Assembly: GCA_007132595.1 (NCBI GenBank) | Contig: SLOH01000166.1 | Location: 1-8,166, forward strand | Reading direction: 5' to 3' | Length of the DNA: 8,166 nt | DNA from: Waddliaceae bacterium | GTDB lineage: Bacteria; Chlamydiota; Chlamydiia; Chlamydiales; SLOH01 | Made by a program: the position numbers and the translations under genes | In this document: in pieces, positions 1 through 7,026 of the stretch | Layout of the letters: each line of letters opens with the position of its first letter | How positions within the stretch are numbered: the stretch's first letter is position 1 | Notes under the pieces: generated by a model | What the model saw: only the letters and a program-made list of their open reading frames with translations | Database searches by the model: none | What the model was told of the DNA's origin: nothing

Positions 1-114
1 GACGGAAAAAAAGATCAGCTGAGTGGAAAGCTGCAAAAGGAGTAAGGGTATTCTAAGGAAGAGGCTCAGAAACAAATCCATGAGTTTGAAAAAAAGCACC
101 TACATAAATCTTAA
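1..114 (+). pseudogene. CsbD/YjbJ-family stress protein, 3' part, interrupted by an in-frame stop
   Basis: Frame 1 reads DGKKDQLSGKLQKE, then TAA at 43-45, then GYSKEEAQKQIHEFEKKH and a few more residues to TAA at 112-114. Both pieces, in one frame, match the second half of the CsbD family, whose consensus runs roughly GKxDQLxGKxQxxYGxSKxxAxxQxxxF (E. coli YjbJ has EGKRDQLVGKIQERYGYQKDQAEKE). The stop falls exactly on the conserved tyrosine, so a single base change from TAT or TAC explains it. CsbD proteins are small (about 60-70 residues), hydrophilic, general-stress proteins of unknown biochemical role. The 5' half lies outside the window. The product would lose about its last 22 residues, or the gene may be dead; a base-calling error is also possible. 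It converges on dnaK. The family call rests on recalled sequences. Confidence 0.62.
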
Positions 115-159
115 AAAAAAGGGGCGGGCAGCTGACTTGCTTGCGCCGCCCCCTTTTTT
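113..159. terminator. Bidirectional intrinsic terminator between the CsbD remnant and dnaK
   Basis: The stem pairs GGGGCGG (121-127) with CCGCCCC (146-152) and can extend inward through GCA (128-130) with TGC (142-144), with G145 bulged. An A-run (113-120) lies to the left and a T-run (154-159) to the right, so the RNA hairpin is followed by a U-tract whichever strand is transcribed. The hairpin starts 14 bp beyond the dnaK stop and overlaps the stop codon of the CsbD remnant. It should end both the hrcA-grpE-dnaK message and the convergent transcript. Confidence 0.85.
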
Positions 160-173
160 AAGCGTATCAATCC

Positions 174-2111
174 TTACGACTTTGGCTCGTCATTATTAAG
201 AATTTCAACGTCTGCGTCTTGCACATCCTCTTCTTCACTTCCTGAGGCATGCCCGGATTCCGGTTCAGGTGCAGCGCCAGGATTTGCTCCTGCAGCTTTT
301 GCCATCGCCTCACCGATTTTCTGCATGTGTGTTTCAAGTTCATCTTTAGCAGAACGGATCTGATCAATATCTCCACCCTCAATGGCTTTGTTCAAAGAGT
401 CGATGTGGTTTTTCACATCAGTCGCGACATCTTCCGGTAGCTTATCCTTAAATTCATCTAAGGATTTTTGAGCGCGAAATGCAAGTGCGTCCGCTTCGTT
501 ACGCAAATCAATTTCTTCTTTGCGTTTATTATCTTCTTCCGCGTGCACTTCAGCATCTTTAACCATACGCTCAATTTCGCCTTCATCTAAACCGGAAGAG
601 GCTTCAATGCGAATTTTCTGCTCTTTACCGGAAGCGATGTCTTTTGCTGACACGTGCAAAATTCCATCTGCATCGATGTTAAAGGCCACCTCAATCTGCG
701 GGGTTCCGCGTGGAGCCGGCGGAATATCCGTGAGGTCAAAACGGCCAATTTCTTTATTGTCATTTGCCATTTTACGCTCGCCCTGAAGCACGCGAATGGT
801 CACTGCCGGTTGATTATCGGCTGCTGTTGAGAAAATCTGTTTTTTCTGCGTCGGGATCGTTGTGTTGCGCTCGACTAGAGGCGTCAAAACACCGCCGAGT
901 GTCTCAATTCCAAGTGTCAATGGAATAACGTCGAGGAGCAAGACATCTTTGACAACTCCAGAAAGAACGCCGCCCTGGATCGCTGCGCCAATAGCAACAA
1001 CCTCGTCTGGGTTCACTCCTTTATGCCCTTCTTTTCCGAAAATAGATTTTACACTCTCTTGAACTGCCGGCATCCGTGACATCCCTCCGACGAGAATCAC
1101 CTCTCCGATGTCGTCTTTTGAAATTCCGGAATCCTTCAGTGCTTTCAAGCAAGGCTCTTTTGTGCGGTCGATCAGCGCAGATGTCAAAGACTCAAGCTTA
1201 GCGCGCGTCAAAGTGAGCGACAAGTGCTTAGGACCTGACGCATCCATTGTGATAAACGGCTGGTTAATTTCTGTTGACTGCGTACCAGAAAGCTCGATTT
1301 TCGCTTTTTCGGCTGCGTCTCTTAGTCGCTGCAATGCCATTTTATCGGTATGCAAATCAATTCCGTGCTCTTTTTTGAACTCACTTAAAATCCACTCAAG
1401 AATCACATGGTCAAAGTCATCTCCACCGAGATGCATATCACCATTTGTCGAGAGCACTTCAAAAACGCCGTCACCGATTTCAAGAATGGAGATATCGAAA
1501 GTTCCGCCTCCAAGATCGAAGACCGCAATTTTTTTATCTGTTTTTTCCTTGTCGAGTCCATATGCTAAAGCAGCGGCTGTAGGCTCGGGGATAATACGCT
1601 TCACATCAAGACCTGCAATGCGTCCGGCATCCTTTGTCGACTGACGCTGCGCGTCGTTAAAATACGCAGGAACGGTAATCACAGCCTCAGTTACCTTCTC
1701 TCCAAGATACGCTTCTGCGGTCTCTTTCATTTTAATCAAAATCTGCGCCGAAATTTCTTCCGGTGTGAAAGTTTTATCCAGCACATCAAAGACTGCATCG
1801 CCGCTGTTGCCGGCCTTTACCTTATAGGGAACATTTTTCAGTTCTGACTGTACTTCATTATATTTACGTCCGATAAATCTTTTTGCAGACGAAATTGTAT
1901 TCTCAGGATTTGTAACAGCTTGACGCTTAGCCGGAACTCCGACAATACGCTCACTTCCTTTAAAACCGACAATCGATGGAGTGGTACGGCTTCCTTCAGG
2001 CGAAGGAATCACCTTTGGAGTCCCGCCTTCCATTACGGCAACGCATGAGTTGGTCGTTCCAAGGTCAATGCCGATAATTTTTCCTCGGCTCTTTTTTTGT
2101 TCTTCAGCCAT
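174..2111 (-). CDS. dnaK: Chaperone protein DnaK (Hsp70)
   Basis: This is the ATP-driven cytoplasmic Hsp70 that binds exposed hydrophobic segments of unfolded proteins, working with DnaJ and GrpE. The 645-residue product has the full family architecture. The nucleotide-binding domain carries [10 protein letters not shown] at 14-23, [10 protein letters not shown] at 176-185, DLGGGTFD at 199-206 and [10 protein letters not shown] at 339-348. The hydrophobic interdomain linker VKDVLLLD (387-394) leads into the substrate-binding domain and helical lid, and the tail is acidic ([13 protein letters not shown] near the end). The start is ATG at 2111 because AAGGAG lies 7 nt upstream; an in-frame ATG at 2117 is only 1 nt from that site. 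It overlaps the 3' end of grpE by 8 bp (ATGGCTGA), which implies translational coupling. It is the last gene of the operon, with no dnaJ after it, as in known Chlamydiae. Confidence 0.98.
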   Translation of the reverse strand: MAEEQKKSRGKIIGIDLGTTNSCVAVMEGGTPKVIPSPEGSRTTPSIVGFKGSERIVGVPAKRQAVTNPENTISSAKRFIGRKYNEVQSELKNVPYKVKAGNSGDAVFDVLDKTFTPEEISAQILIKMKETAEAYLGEKVTEAVITVPAYFNDAQRQSTKDAGRIAGLDVKRIIPEPTAAALAYGLDKEKTDKKIAVFDLGGGTFDISILEIGDGVFEVLSTNGDMHLGGDDFDHVILEWILSEFKKEHGIDLHTDKMALQRLRDAAEKAKIELSGTQSTEINQPFITMDASGPKHLSLTLTRAKLESLTSALIDRTKEPCLKALKDSGISKDDIGEVILVGGMSRMPAVQESVKSIFGKEGHKGVNPDEVVAIGAAIQGGVLSGVVKDVLLLDVIPLTLGIETLGGVLTPLVERNTTIPTQKKQIFSTAADNQPAVTIRVLQGERKMANDNKEIGRFDLTDIPPAPRGTPQIEVAFNIDADGILHVSAKDIASGKEQKIRIEASSGLDEGEIERMVKDAEVHAEEDNKRKEEIDLRNEADALAFRAQKSLDEFKDKLPEDVATDVKNHIDSLNKAIEGGDIDQIRSAKDELETHMQKIGEAMAKAAGANPGAAPEPESGHASGSEEEDVQDADVEILNNDEPKS

Positions 2112-2670
2112 GATCATTCTCCTTATCTTTTTTTTGTAATTCTTTTGCGACTTTCACCTTTGCCGGACGCAAGGTTTTCTCGCCGATTAAGTACCCCTTT
2201 GAGGTGACCTCAACGATCGTTCCGGGTTCGTACTCTTGGGTCTCTATCATTTCGATTGCTTCATGAAGGTGTGGATCGAAAGACTCTCCTTCTGCTTCAA
2301 TCGGTGTAATATTGTTATTCTTCAGAACGTCCTTGAAGTTGGTTAAAATCATTTGAAAACCGGTCGCCCAATGTTGCACTTCATCAGACGCCTGCTCTGT
2401 GAATTTCAAGGCGTTTTCCAAGTGATCCAACGGATGCAAAATATCAAGTAGTAAATTCTCTGTTGCGTACTGCATCAAATCTTGCTTCTCTTTATTCAGT
2501 CTTTTCCGCGCATTTTCGGTATCAGCCAAAAGAGAGAGGTATTTGTGTTTATATTCTTTTGCTTCGTTGCGGAGTTGTTCGAGCTCAAGCTCTTGAACTG
2601 ACGTCTCTTTCAACCCCTCCTCTACCTTGGGGTTTTCTTCTCTTTCTTCACTCTTTTTCTGTTTTGTCAT
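2104..2670 (-). CDS. grpE: GrpE, nucleotide-exchange factor for DnaK
   Basis: GrpE dimerises and opens the DnaK nucleotide cleft to release ADP, resetting the chaperone cycle. The 188-residue product is of normal length. Residues 1-25 are charged and probably disordered. Residues 26-90 are rich in E, K, L and Q and should form the long paired helix. The C-terminal beta domain contains the family signature: [14 protein letters not shown] (131-144), then EPGTIVEV (148-155) and [16 protein letters not shown] (159-174). The ATG at 2670 is preceded by AAGGA with 5 nt spacing. The gene starts 23 bp inside the 3' end of hrcA and ends 8 bp inside dnaK, so all three genes are read from one message and are probably translationally coupled. 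Confidence 0.97.
   Translation of the reverse strand: MTKQKKSEEREENPKVEEGLKETSVQELELEQLRNEAKEYKHKYLSLLADTENARKRLNKEKQDLMQYATENLLLDILHPLDHLENALKFTEQASDEVQHWATGFQMILTNFKDVLKNNNITPIEAEGESFDPHLHEAIEMIETQEYEPGTIVEVTSKGYLIGEKTLRPAKVKVAKELQKKDKENDHG
2119..2124 (-). promoter_or_regulatory. Ribosome binding site that decides the dnaK start
   Basis: On the minus strand the sequence is AAGGAG-A-ATG-ATC-ATG. The Shine-Dalgarno AAGGAG is 1 nt from the first ATG (2117) and 7 nt from the second (2111). Only the second has workable spacing, so the protein begins MAEEQ rather than MIMAEEQ. Confidence 0.8.
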
Positions 2671-3832
2671 CGGTTTCCTTATTTTGATTTTCCAACATTA
2701 ATAGGGGCGAGTTTTCAAGAAGTTTTTGCTGCTTCTCCAAAAGCACACTGGCGCCTTGCTCGGGTTGTCGAAAGGTAATTTTATGTTTATATACGCTTGT
2801 TGTCAGCAATTGACTGACCTGATTGGCAAATGCTTTGAGGAGGCCAAAAATCTTGCAGTAGTGCGTGCGCATGGGGCCAAGAATCCCAATCGCTCCAACC
2901 GGGCGGTTATTGATGCAATACGGAATGGCAACCACGCTGCAATTAGGTGAACTTGACGCGAAAGATTGAAGATCATCGCCAATCCACACCTTCATTTCGT
3001 TTTTTTTCAAACACTCTTTTAAGATCAGGCGCATACTATGAGCGTTTTCAAACAGTGTTAAGCTTGAAGCGACGACCACCGGGTCTTCAAAATCGGGAAA
3101 ATCGAGAAGTTTGGAAAATCCGGTACGGTAAATCTCATCTTCGACAAACGTGGTATAGCCCACAATATATCGCAGCATCAGTTCATTATAGTAATTCTTT
3201 GCTAACTCCTCTTCTTCCTCAGATATATTCTCAGGTTTTTGCAAGCCGCGCATGCGCGAGATAAAATAATCCTCCATTCTCATCACGGCATGTTGGCTCA
3301 GCTTTTGACTCGATTGCAGAAGCTCAGTCTGCACAACGCCGAAATCGGAAATTGTCACACATAGGAACCGAAAAGGATCAATCGAAACAAGCTTGACATC
3401 TTGGATATAATCTCGATCAAAGCGAGGAGCAGAGAGAAAAACGGCATTATGGGAAAGCTCGCTTAAAAGCTCGGCGCTGTTTTGCAAAAACACCGCGATT
3501 TTACGTGAATCAGTGGGTGCAAGTGCCTTTAAACGACTCTCATTTTCAGAAGAAAGCTCGCTTGAGTCAATCACCTGATGCGCGTAGAACCGAAACCCCT
3601 TCTGAGTGGGAACTCGCCCGCCGGAAGCGTGCGCTTGATGCAAATACCCATTTTGCTCCAATTCGGAAAAATAGTTGCGAATCGTCGAGGAGCTCAAGCT
3701 CTCAAAGCCCGATTCCATCAGCGTCTTTGATCCAATCGGCCTGCCTTCTTTCAAATAAAGCTTGATCAGACCCATTAGCACTTTAAATTCGCGCTCTTTC
3801 TTGTTTGAATATCCCTTAAAAACCGTTTTCAT
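2648..3832 (-). CDS. hrcA: Heat-inducible transcription repressor HrcA (chlamydial type)
   Basis: HrcA binds CIRCE operators and represses chaperone operons; in characterised systems GroEL helps keep it active. The 394-residue product starts with a winged-helix DNA-binding domain: helix VLMGLIKLYLKEGRPIGSKTL (18-38), recognition helix SSSTIRNYFSELEQNGYL (47-64) and wing SGGRVPTQKGFRFY (70-83). A central GAF-like/dimerisation region follows, with VVAIPYCINNRPVGAIGILGPMRTHY typical of the family. After FRQPEQ (354-359) a charged 35-residue tail extends past where B. subtilis-type HrcA ends; a C-terminal extension is known in Chlamydia HrcA. The ATG at 3832 was chosen because the longer TTG start at 3868 lies inside the promoter -35 box, and Met20 would cut into the DNA-binding domain. 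There is no Shine-Dalgarno. Its 3' end overlaps grpE by 23 bp. Confidence 0.96.
   Translation of the reverse strand: MKTVFKGYSNKKEREFKVLMGLIKLYLKEGRPIGSKTLMESGFESLSSSTIRNYFSELEQNGYLHQAHASGGRVPTQKGFRFYAHQVIDSSELSSENESRLKALAPTDSRKIAVFLQNSAELLSELSHNAVFLSAPRFDRDYIQDVKLVSIDPFRFLCVTISDFGVVQTELLQSSQKLSQHAVMRMEDYFISRMRGLQKPENISEEEEELAKNYYNELMLRYIVGYTTFVEDEIYRTGFSKLLDFPDFEDPVVVASSLTLFENAHSMRLILKECLKKNEMKVWIGDDLQSFASSSPNCSVVAIPYCINNRPVGAIGILGPMRTHYCKIFGLLKAFANQVSQLLTTSVYKHKITFRQPEQGASVLLEKQQKLLENSPLLMLENQNKETDDKTEKE
2676..2680 (-). promoter_or_regulatory. Ribosome binding site of grpE inside hrcA
   Basis: Minus-strand AAGGA followed by AACCG and the grpE ATG (spacing 5). It lies within the last codons of hrcA, so ribosomes ending hrcA translation pass over it, which supports coupling. 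Confidence 0.7.
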
Positions 3833-3839
3833 ACTCGCT

Positions 3840-3868
3840 ATTATATGAAAAGCAGAGAAGAGAGTCAA
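3840..3868 (-). promoter_or_regulatory. Housekeeping-sigma promoter of the hrcA-grpE-dnaK operon
   Basis: On the minus strand TTGACT (3868-3863) and TATAAT (3845-3840) are separated by exactly 17 bp. This matches the sigma70-type consensus in 11 of 12 hexamer bases and fits the chlamydial major sigma factor. Only 7 nt (AGCGAGT) lie between the -10 box and the ATG, so transcription should start about 1 nt before the start codon. This is the best promoter I could see upstream of the operon. Confidence 0.85.
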
Positions 3869-3874
3869 GGAAAT

Positions 3875-3901
3875 TTAGCACTCTATAAAAGAGAGTGCCG
3901 A
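3875..3901 (-). promoter_or_regulatory. CIRCE operator (HrcA binding site)
   Basis: On the plus strand TTAGCACTC (3875-3883), a 9-bp spacer, and GAGTGCCGA (3893-3901). The family consensus is TTAGCACTC-N9-GAGTGCTAA. One arm is perfect and the other matches 7 of 9, differing at the two bases next to the last. The arm nearer hrcA is the perfect one. The element begins 6 bp upstream of the -35 box (about -42 to -68 from the predicted start) and lies 6 bp after the gdh stop codon. It implies autoregulation of the operon by HrcA. Confidence 0.93.
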
Positions 3902-3907
3902 AAAAAG

Positions 3908-6900
3908 TTAGTGACCGGTGTCGTCCCCTGGAAATAGCAGGGTTGGAAGAACATCTACAATGGACGGCTCCCAGTCAAGTCCGTTTTTATACACCAGTTG
4001 ACTTGACAAAGAGCTGGCAATGATGGCTTTTTTGTGGTTTTCAGGCACTTGCTTCATTACACGGTCCTTAAATTCCTCTCCCACAACGGGTAGGCAGTAG
4101 TCGATATAGACTTGGTTTAAATCCTCATCTAAATCGATTCCCTCTAGGTAATTTAATATCTGATCTGTGTACTTATTCACTTTTCTTGAGATTTCATCCG
4201 AGATATCAGTCAAGCGCCCACCTGTTGCCTTATGCGTACGCAAGAGAAGATCAGCCTCATCGCCTGCTGCCATTCGAAGGCGCGCTAGCACTTTGGGGAC
4301 AACTTTTTCTTTTTCTTGAATGAACAACTCTTCACCAAGTATAAGTCCTGACAACACTTCATACGAGGAGCAAATGACGCCGGCTTTATTCGCCGAACTG
4401 TCTTTGATGATCAAAACTCCTTTTTCTTCAAGGAAGTGTCTTGCGCCGTCGTTTAAATAGAGGTTTGCCCCTTCAATAATTGCCTTTGAGGTCGGCTTGC
4501 CGGTCGAGTCAAGATAGTCGGCATGAACATTATGCTGATTCAATGTTCTTGGGCGTCCGCCGGCGGGAATAAACACATCGACAGGAGTGCGGTGGACATT
4601 TTGTCGGAAGAGGTGATTCATTTCGCTTCCCGACACCCAGTCTTCAGTTAATTGCCCGTCTGTCATTCTCCAACAAAGTGTCTCTTGCGCATACGCAGTC
4701 TTGCTGCGCTTCACTTCGCGGTCAAGTAAAAATCCTCCCTCGTGAAGTTTTTCCGGGGGATAGTATTTGATCGGCCGCTGAGAATGAAAAAGATCTTCCA
4801 AAACATTTAAATCAAGACCGACAGGGTCGTAAATTGTGCCGGATATATCCGTAATCGCAAGTATCTTGGCAGTATCCGGGTAATACCGCTTGAGATTGCG
4901 GATTTGATTGCCGGCAACATCTCCATCCGGTCCCCCGGATATCTTGACTGTAAACGTATCTTTTTTAGGATCAATCCCGAGGTACTCCAAGACCTTTTCC
5001 ATGTACACATTCACGCCAAGAGATGTAACGCCGTACTCTTTGTGGTTGATCCCAAGCTCCGGCTTTCCTGAAATAAAGGAGCTTCCCGGTTTATAGCCGT
5101 ACTTCAAACTAAACTGCGCGATCCACTGGATCATATCGTCGTGCATATTCTCATCGGGACCAAGATAGATATACTCAGGCTTCTTTAAATGGTCGACAAT
5201 ATACTTTGCGCGAATTCGCCCATCCGGATCGCAGTTGATAATCGTGATGAAGCTTTCGATGTATGAACGCTGCGCTTGGTGAAGGAATTCTCCCCTCTGC
5301 TGCTGATAAAATTTCCCCATCTTATGCTTGATTTCGACAGGATCGATATGAGACTCTACCAGCTCTTTTTCCAGTATCTTCGCTTCCGACTCTAGTCGAT
5401 CCCAAGGTCTAAGAAAGATCACTCCCTTAGCCCCTCCTTCCGGGATATCTTTATTTTTTTTATGTTGTGTATACGCCAGGTTGTAGCACTCGCGGAAGAC
5501 ACTGTTTTGCTCGGACTCCAGATGCTCGATAACTGAGGGATAGACTGTGCGCAGCCCGCCTCTGGATAAATCTTTGAAGCGGATATGAAACCCAAAAAAA
5601 TGCATCCCCTTAAAGAAAAAGATCCCGTATGGCAATTCGGGGAATTTTTTCGTGCGATCAAACGGCAGTAGGTCTAAATACGCAGGATCCAGCCTAAAGG
5701 AAAGCGCCGTGTAGTTCGCTCGGTACAGATTTGTCTTAAGCGTATATTTGACCATATAGAGCGCCTGCTGCAGGACGTTTTTTCTTCTCTGATCATTCAG
5801 CGGATGACCGGTGTCGAGCAGGCTAATCTCTTCTAGCGTCTCTTTAAACAAACTTTCGAACTTTTCCAGATCATAGCCGTGCGGGTCGAAGCGATACGCA
5901 AAGGACTTGCAAATTTTAGAAATGAGTGAGGGGTGGCGGCACAAATCTGCCTCTATATGCTCTGTTGTGTAGAGATGTGGATCGAGATAGACAAGGGATT
6001 GGTGCACAAAATTAATCATTGCCCGCACGAGGTTTCCCATCACGTCGGATATGATTTTGGTTTTCACAAGCTTTTCATCGATAAGATCAAAGCTCGCAAA
6101 GTACTTCACAGTCACAAGCTCTCGCAAAAACTCCGGGATATTTGCCACATCCCAAACCGCCTGACCGTCACTGCCATGGAGCCCAAGTGCCATAATTAAA
6201 ATATTTCCCGGACTATACGGGTCGATATAGGTTGCGTTGACTCGCTGCATGACAAGACCGTGTCTGTGGATAACCCTGACAATTCGGTACAAAAAATTAT
6301 GTTTTGGAGTGTTTCTCCAGGCAAGAACAAGCTGCAACGACGGGGTTTTCTTTTCTTCCCAATCCTCATTATAGCGTACAACGTACTGGCAATTGTCCCG
6401 AGTCTTGGCACGGAAAAACATATCTAAAGCGAGAATGAGACGATCTAAGGGAAGCGAGCGCAGAAAACGAGAGTTCATTCCCGCAATCAGTTTATCAAAC
6501 TCCTCGTCTGTCACTTTCGGATTGCGCTCTTTCACAAGCGCACGCAGTTCATTTTTTGACTTTAAGGGAAAGGGTTCTTTTGCACTTTCAATGGCTTCAG
6601 TAAAAAAAATCTGCGCGACCCGTAAATTTGCATTGACTCCCGGAAAAGGTGGAGGAGATTTGGAAATGTAGGCTTGATAGTTTTTAATGCCATACATCGC
6701 ATACCCTTTTAAAATCCGAAGGTCGGCATCCGCGCTATCCAAACACATGACAATCGCGCTTGTACGCATATTAATTGTTGTGAAGTAATCTTGTAGATTA
6801 AAACCCATCAAACTATGTGTGATGAGCATAATATTTTCTTGCTTCACCTCTTCAAAAAAAAGATCCGGCATCGCCTGTTCGACCCAAGTATAATACTGCT

Positions 6901-6970
6901 TAAATTTCTCACTCTCTTGTTGGGTAGCAAGATTTAGCTGGTCCTCTGTCAATCTCTTCTCTTTTTCCAT
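3908..6970 (-). CDS. NAD-dependent glutamate dehydrogenase, ~115-kDa class
   Basis: Predicted reaction: L-glutamate + NAD+ + water to 2-oxoglutarate, ammonium and NADH in the cytoplasm, letting glutamate feed the TCA cycle. At 1020 residues it is far longer than hexameric GDHs (about 450) and shorter than the bacterial 180-kDa class (about 1600), but close to yeast Gdh2. The first ~440 residues are a regulatory or structural region I cannot subdivide. The catalytic part has FHIRFKDLSRGGLRT (ending at 475), the active-site motif PEGGAKG with catalytic Lys515, and GPDEN plus EYGVTSLGV in the core. The Rossmann-fold glycine-rich loop is GGPDGDVAG (679-687). EGANLYL (833-839) and DSSANKAGVICSSYEVL complete the nucleotide domain. 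The ATG at 6970 has no Shine-Dalgarno close by. The gene is co-directional with hrcA, 75 bp apart, with no visible terminator between them. The family is clear; cofactor preference is inferred from the class. Confidence 0.92.
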   Translation of the reverse strand: MEKEKRLTEDQLNLATQQESEKFKQYYTWVEQAMPDLFFEEVKQENIMLITHSLMGFNLQDYFTTINMRTSAIVMCLDSADADLRILKGYAMYGIKNYQAYISKSPPPFPGVNANLRVAQIFFTEAIESAKEPFPLKSKNELRALVKERNPKVTDEEFDKLIAGMNSRFLRSLPLDRLILALDMFFRAKTRDNCQYVVRYNEDWEEKKTPSLQLVLAWRNTPKHNFLYRIVRVIHRHGLVMQRVNATYIDPYSPGNILIMALGLHGSDGQAVWDVANIPEFLRELVTVKYFASFDLIDEKLVKTKIISDVMGNLVRAMINFVHQSLVYLDPHLYTTEHIEADLCRHPSLISKICKSFAYRFDPHGYDLEKFESLFKETLEEISLLDTGHPLNDQRRKNVLQQALYMVKYTLKTNLYRANYTALSFRLDPAYLDLLPFDRTKKFPELPYGIFFFKGMHFFGFHIRFKDLSRGGLRTVYPSVIEHLESEQNSVFRECYNLAYTQHKKNKDIPEGGAKGVIFLRPWDRLESEAKILEKELVESHIDPVEIKHKMGKFYQQQRGEFLHQAQRSYIESFITIINCDPDGRIRAKYIVDHLKKPEYIYLGPDENMHDDMIQWIAQFSLKYGYKPGSSFISGKPELGINHKEYGVTSLGVNVYMEKVLEYLGIDPKKDTFTVKISGGPDGDVAGNQIRNLKRYYPDTAKILAITDISGTIYDPVGLDLNVLEDLFHSQRPIKYYPPEKLHEGGFLLDREVKRSKTAYAQETLCWRMTDGQLTEDWVSGSEMNHLFRQNVHRTPVDVFIPAGGRPRTLNQHNVHADYLDSTGKPTSKAIIEGANLYLNDGARHFLEEKGVLIIKDSSANKAGVICSSYEVLSGLILGEELFIQEKEKVVPKVLARLRMAAGDEADLLLRTHKATGGRLTDISDEISRKVNKYTDQILNYLEGIDLDEDLNQVYIDYCLPVVGEEFKDRVMKQVPENHKKAIIASSLSSQLVYKNGLDWEPSIVDVLPTLLFPGDDTGH

Positions 6971-6997
6971 ACGTCGCTAAGTCGGGATTTTTCCTGA

Positions 6998-7026
6998 CAT
7001 ATACCGTTAAATTCTAATGTTTACAA
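6998..7026 (-). promoter_or_regulatory. Candidate promoter of the glutamate dehydrogenase gene
   Basis: Minus-strand TTGTAA (7026-7021), 17-bp spacer, TATATG (7003-6998). Each hexamer matches consensus at 4 of 6 positions. The predicted start near 6991 would give a leader of about 20 nt that lacks a Shine-Dalgarno. Position and spacing are right but the boxes are weak. Confidence 0.35.

Noticed and set aside
1108..1644. Long plus-strand open frame (178 codons) opposite dnaK
   Set aside because: It is antisense to a fully conserved Hsp70 gene, and its serine-rich composition is what reverse reading of such a gene gives. It matches no family I know.
3833..3868. N-terminal extension of HrcA from a TTG start at 3868
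   Set aside because: The TTG and following codon are the -35 box TTGACT and the frame passes through the -10 TATAAT, so this stretch is promoter and upstream of the expected transcript start.
3875..3901. CIRCE inverted repeat doubling as the gdh terminator
   Set aside because: On the minus strand the repeat is followed by AAATTTCC and not a T-run, and the sequence is explained as an HrcA operator.
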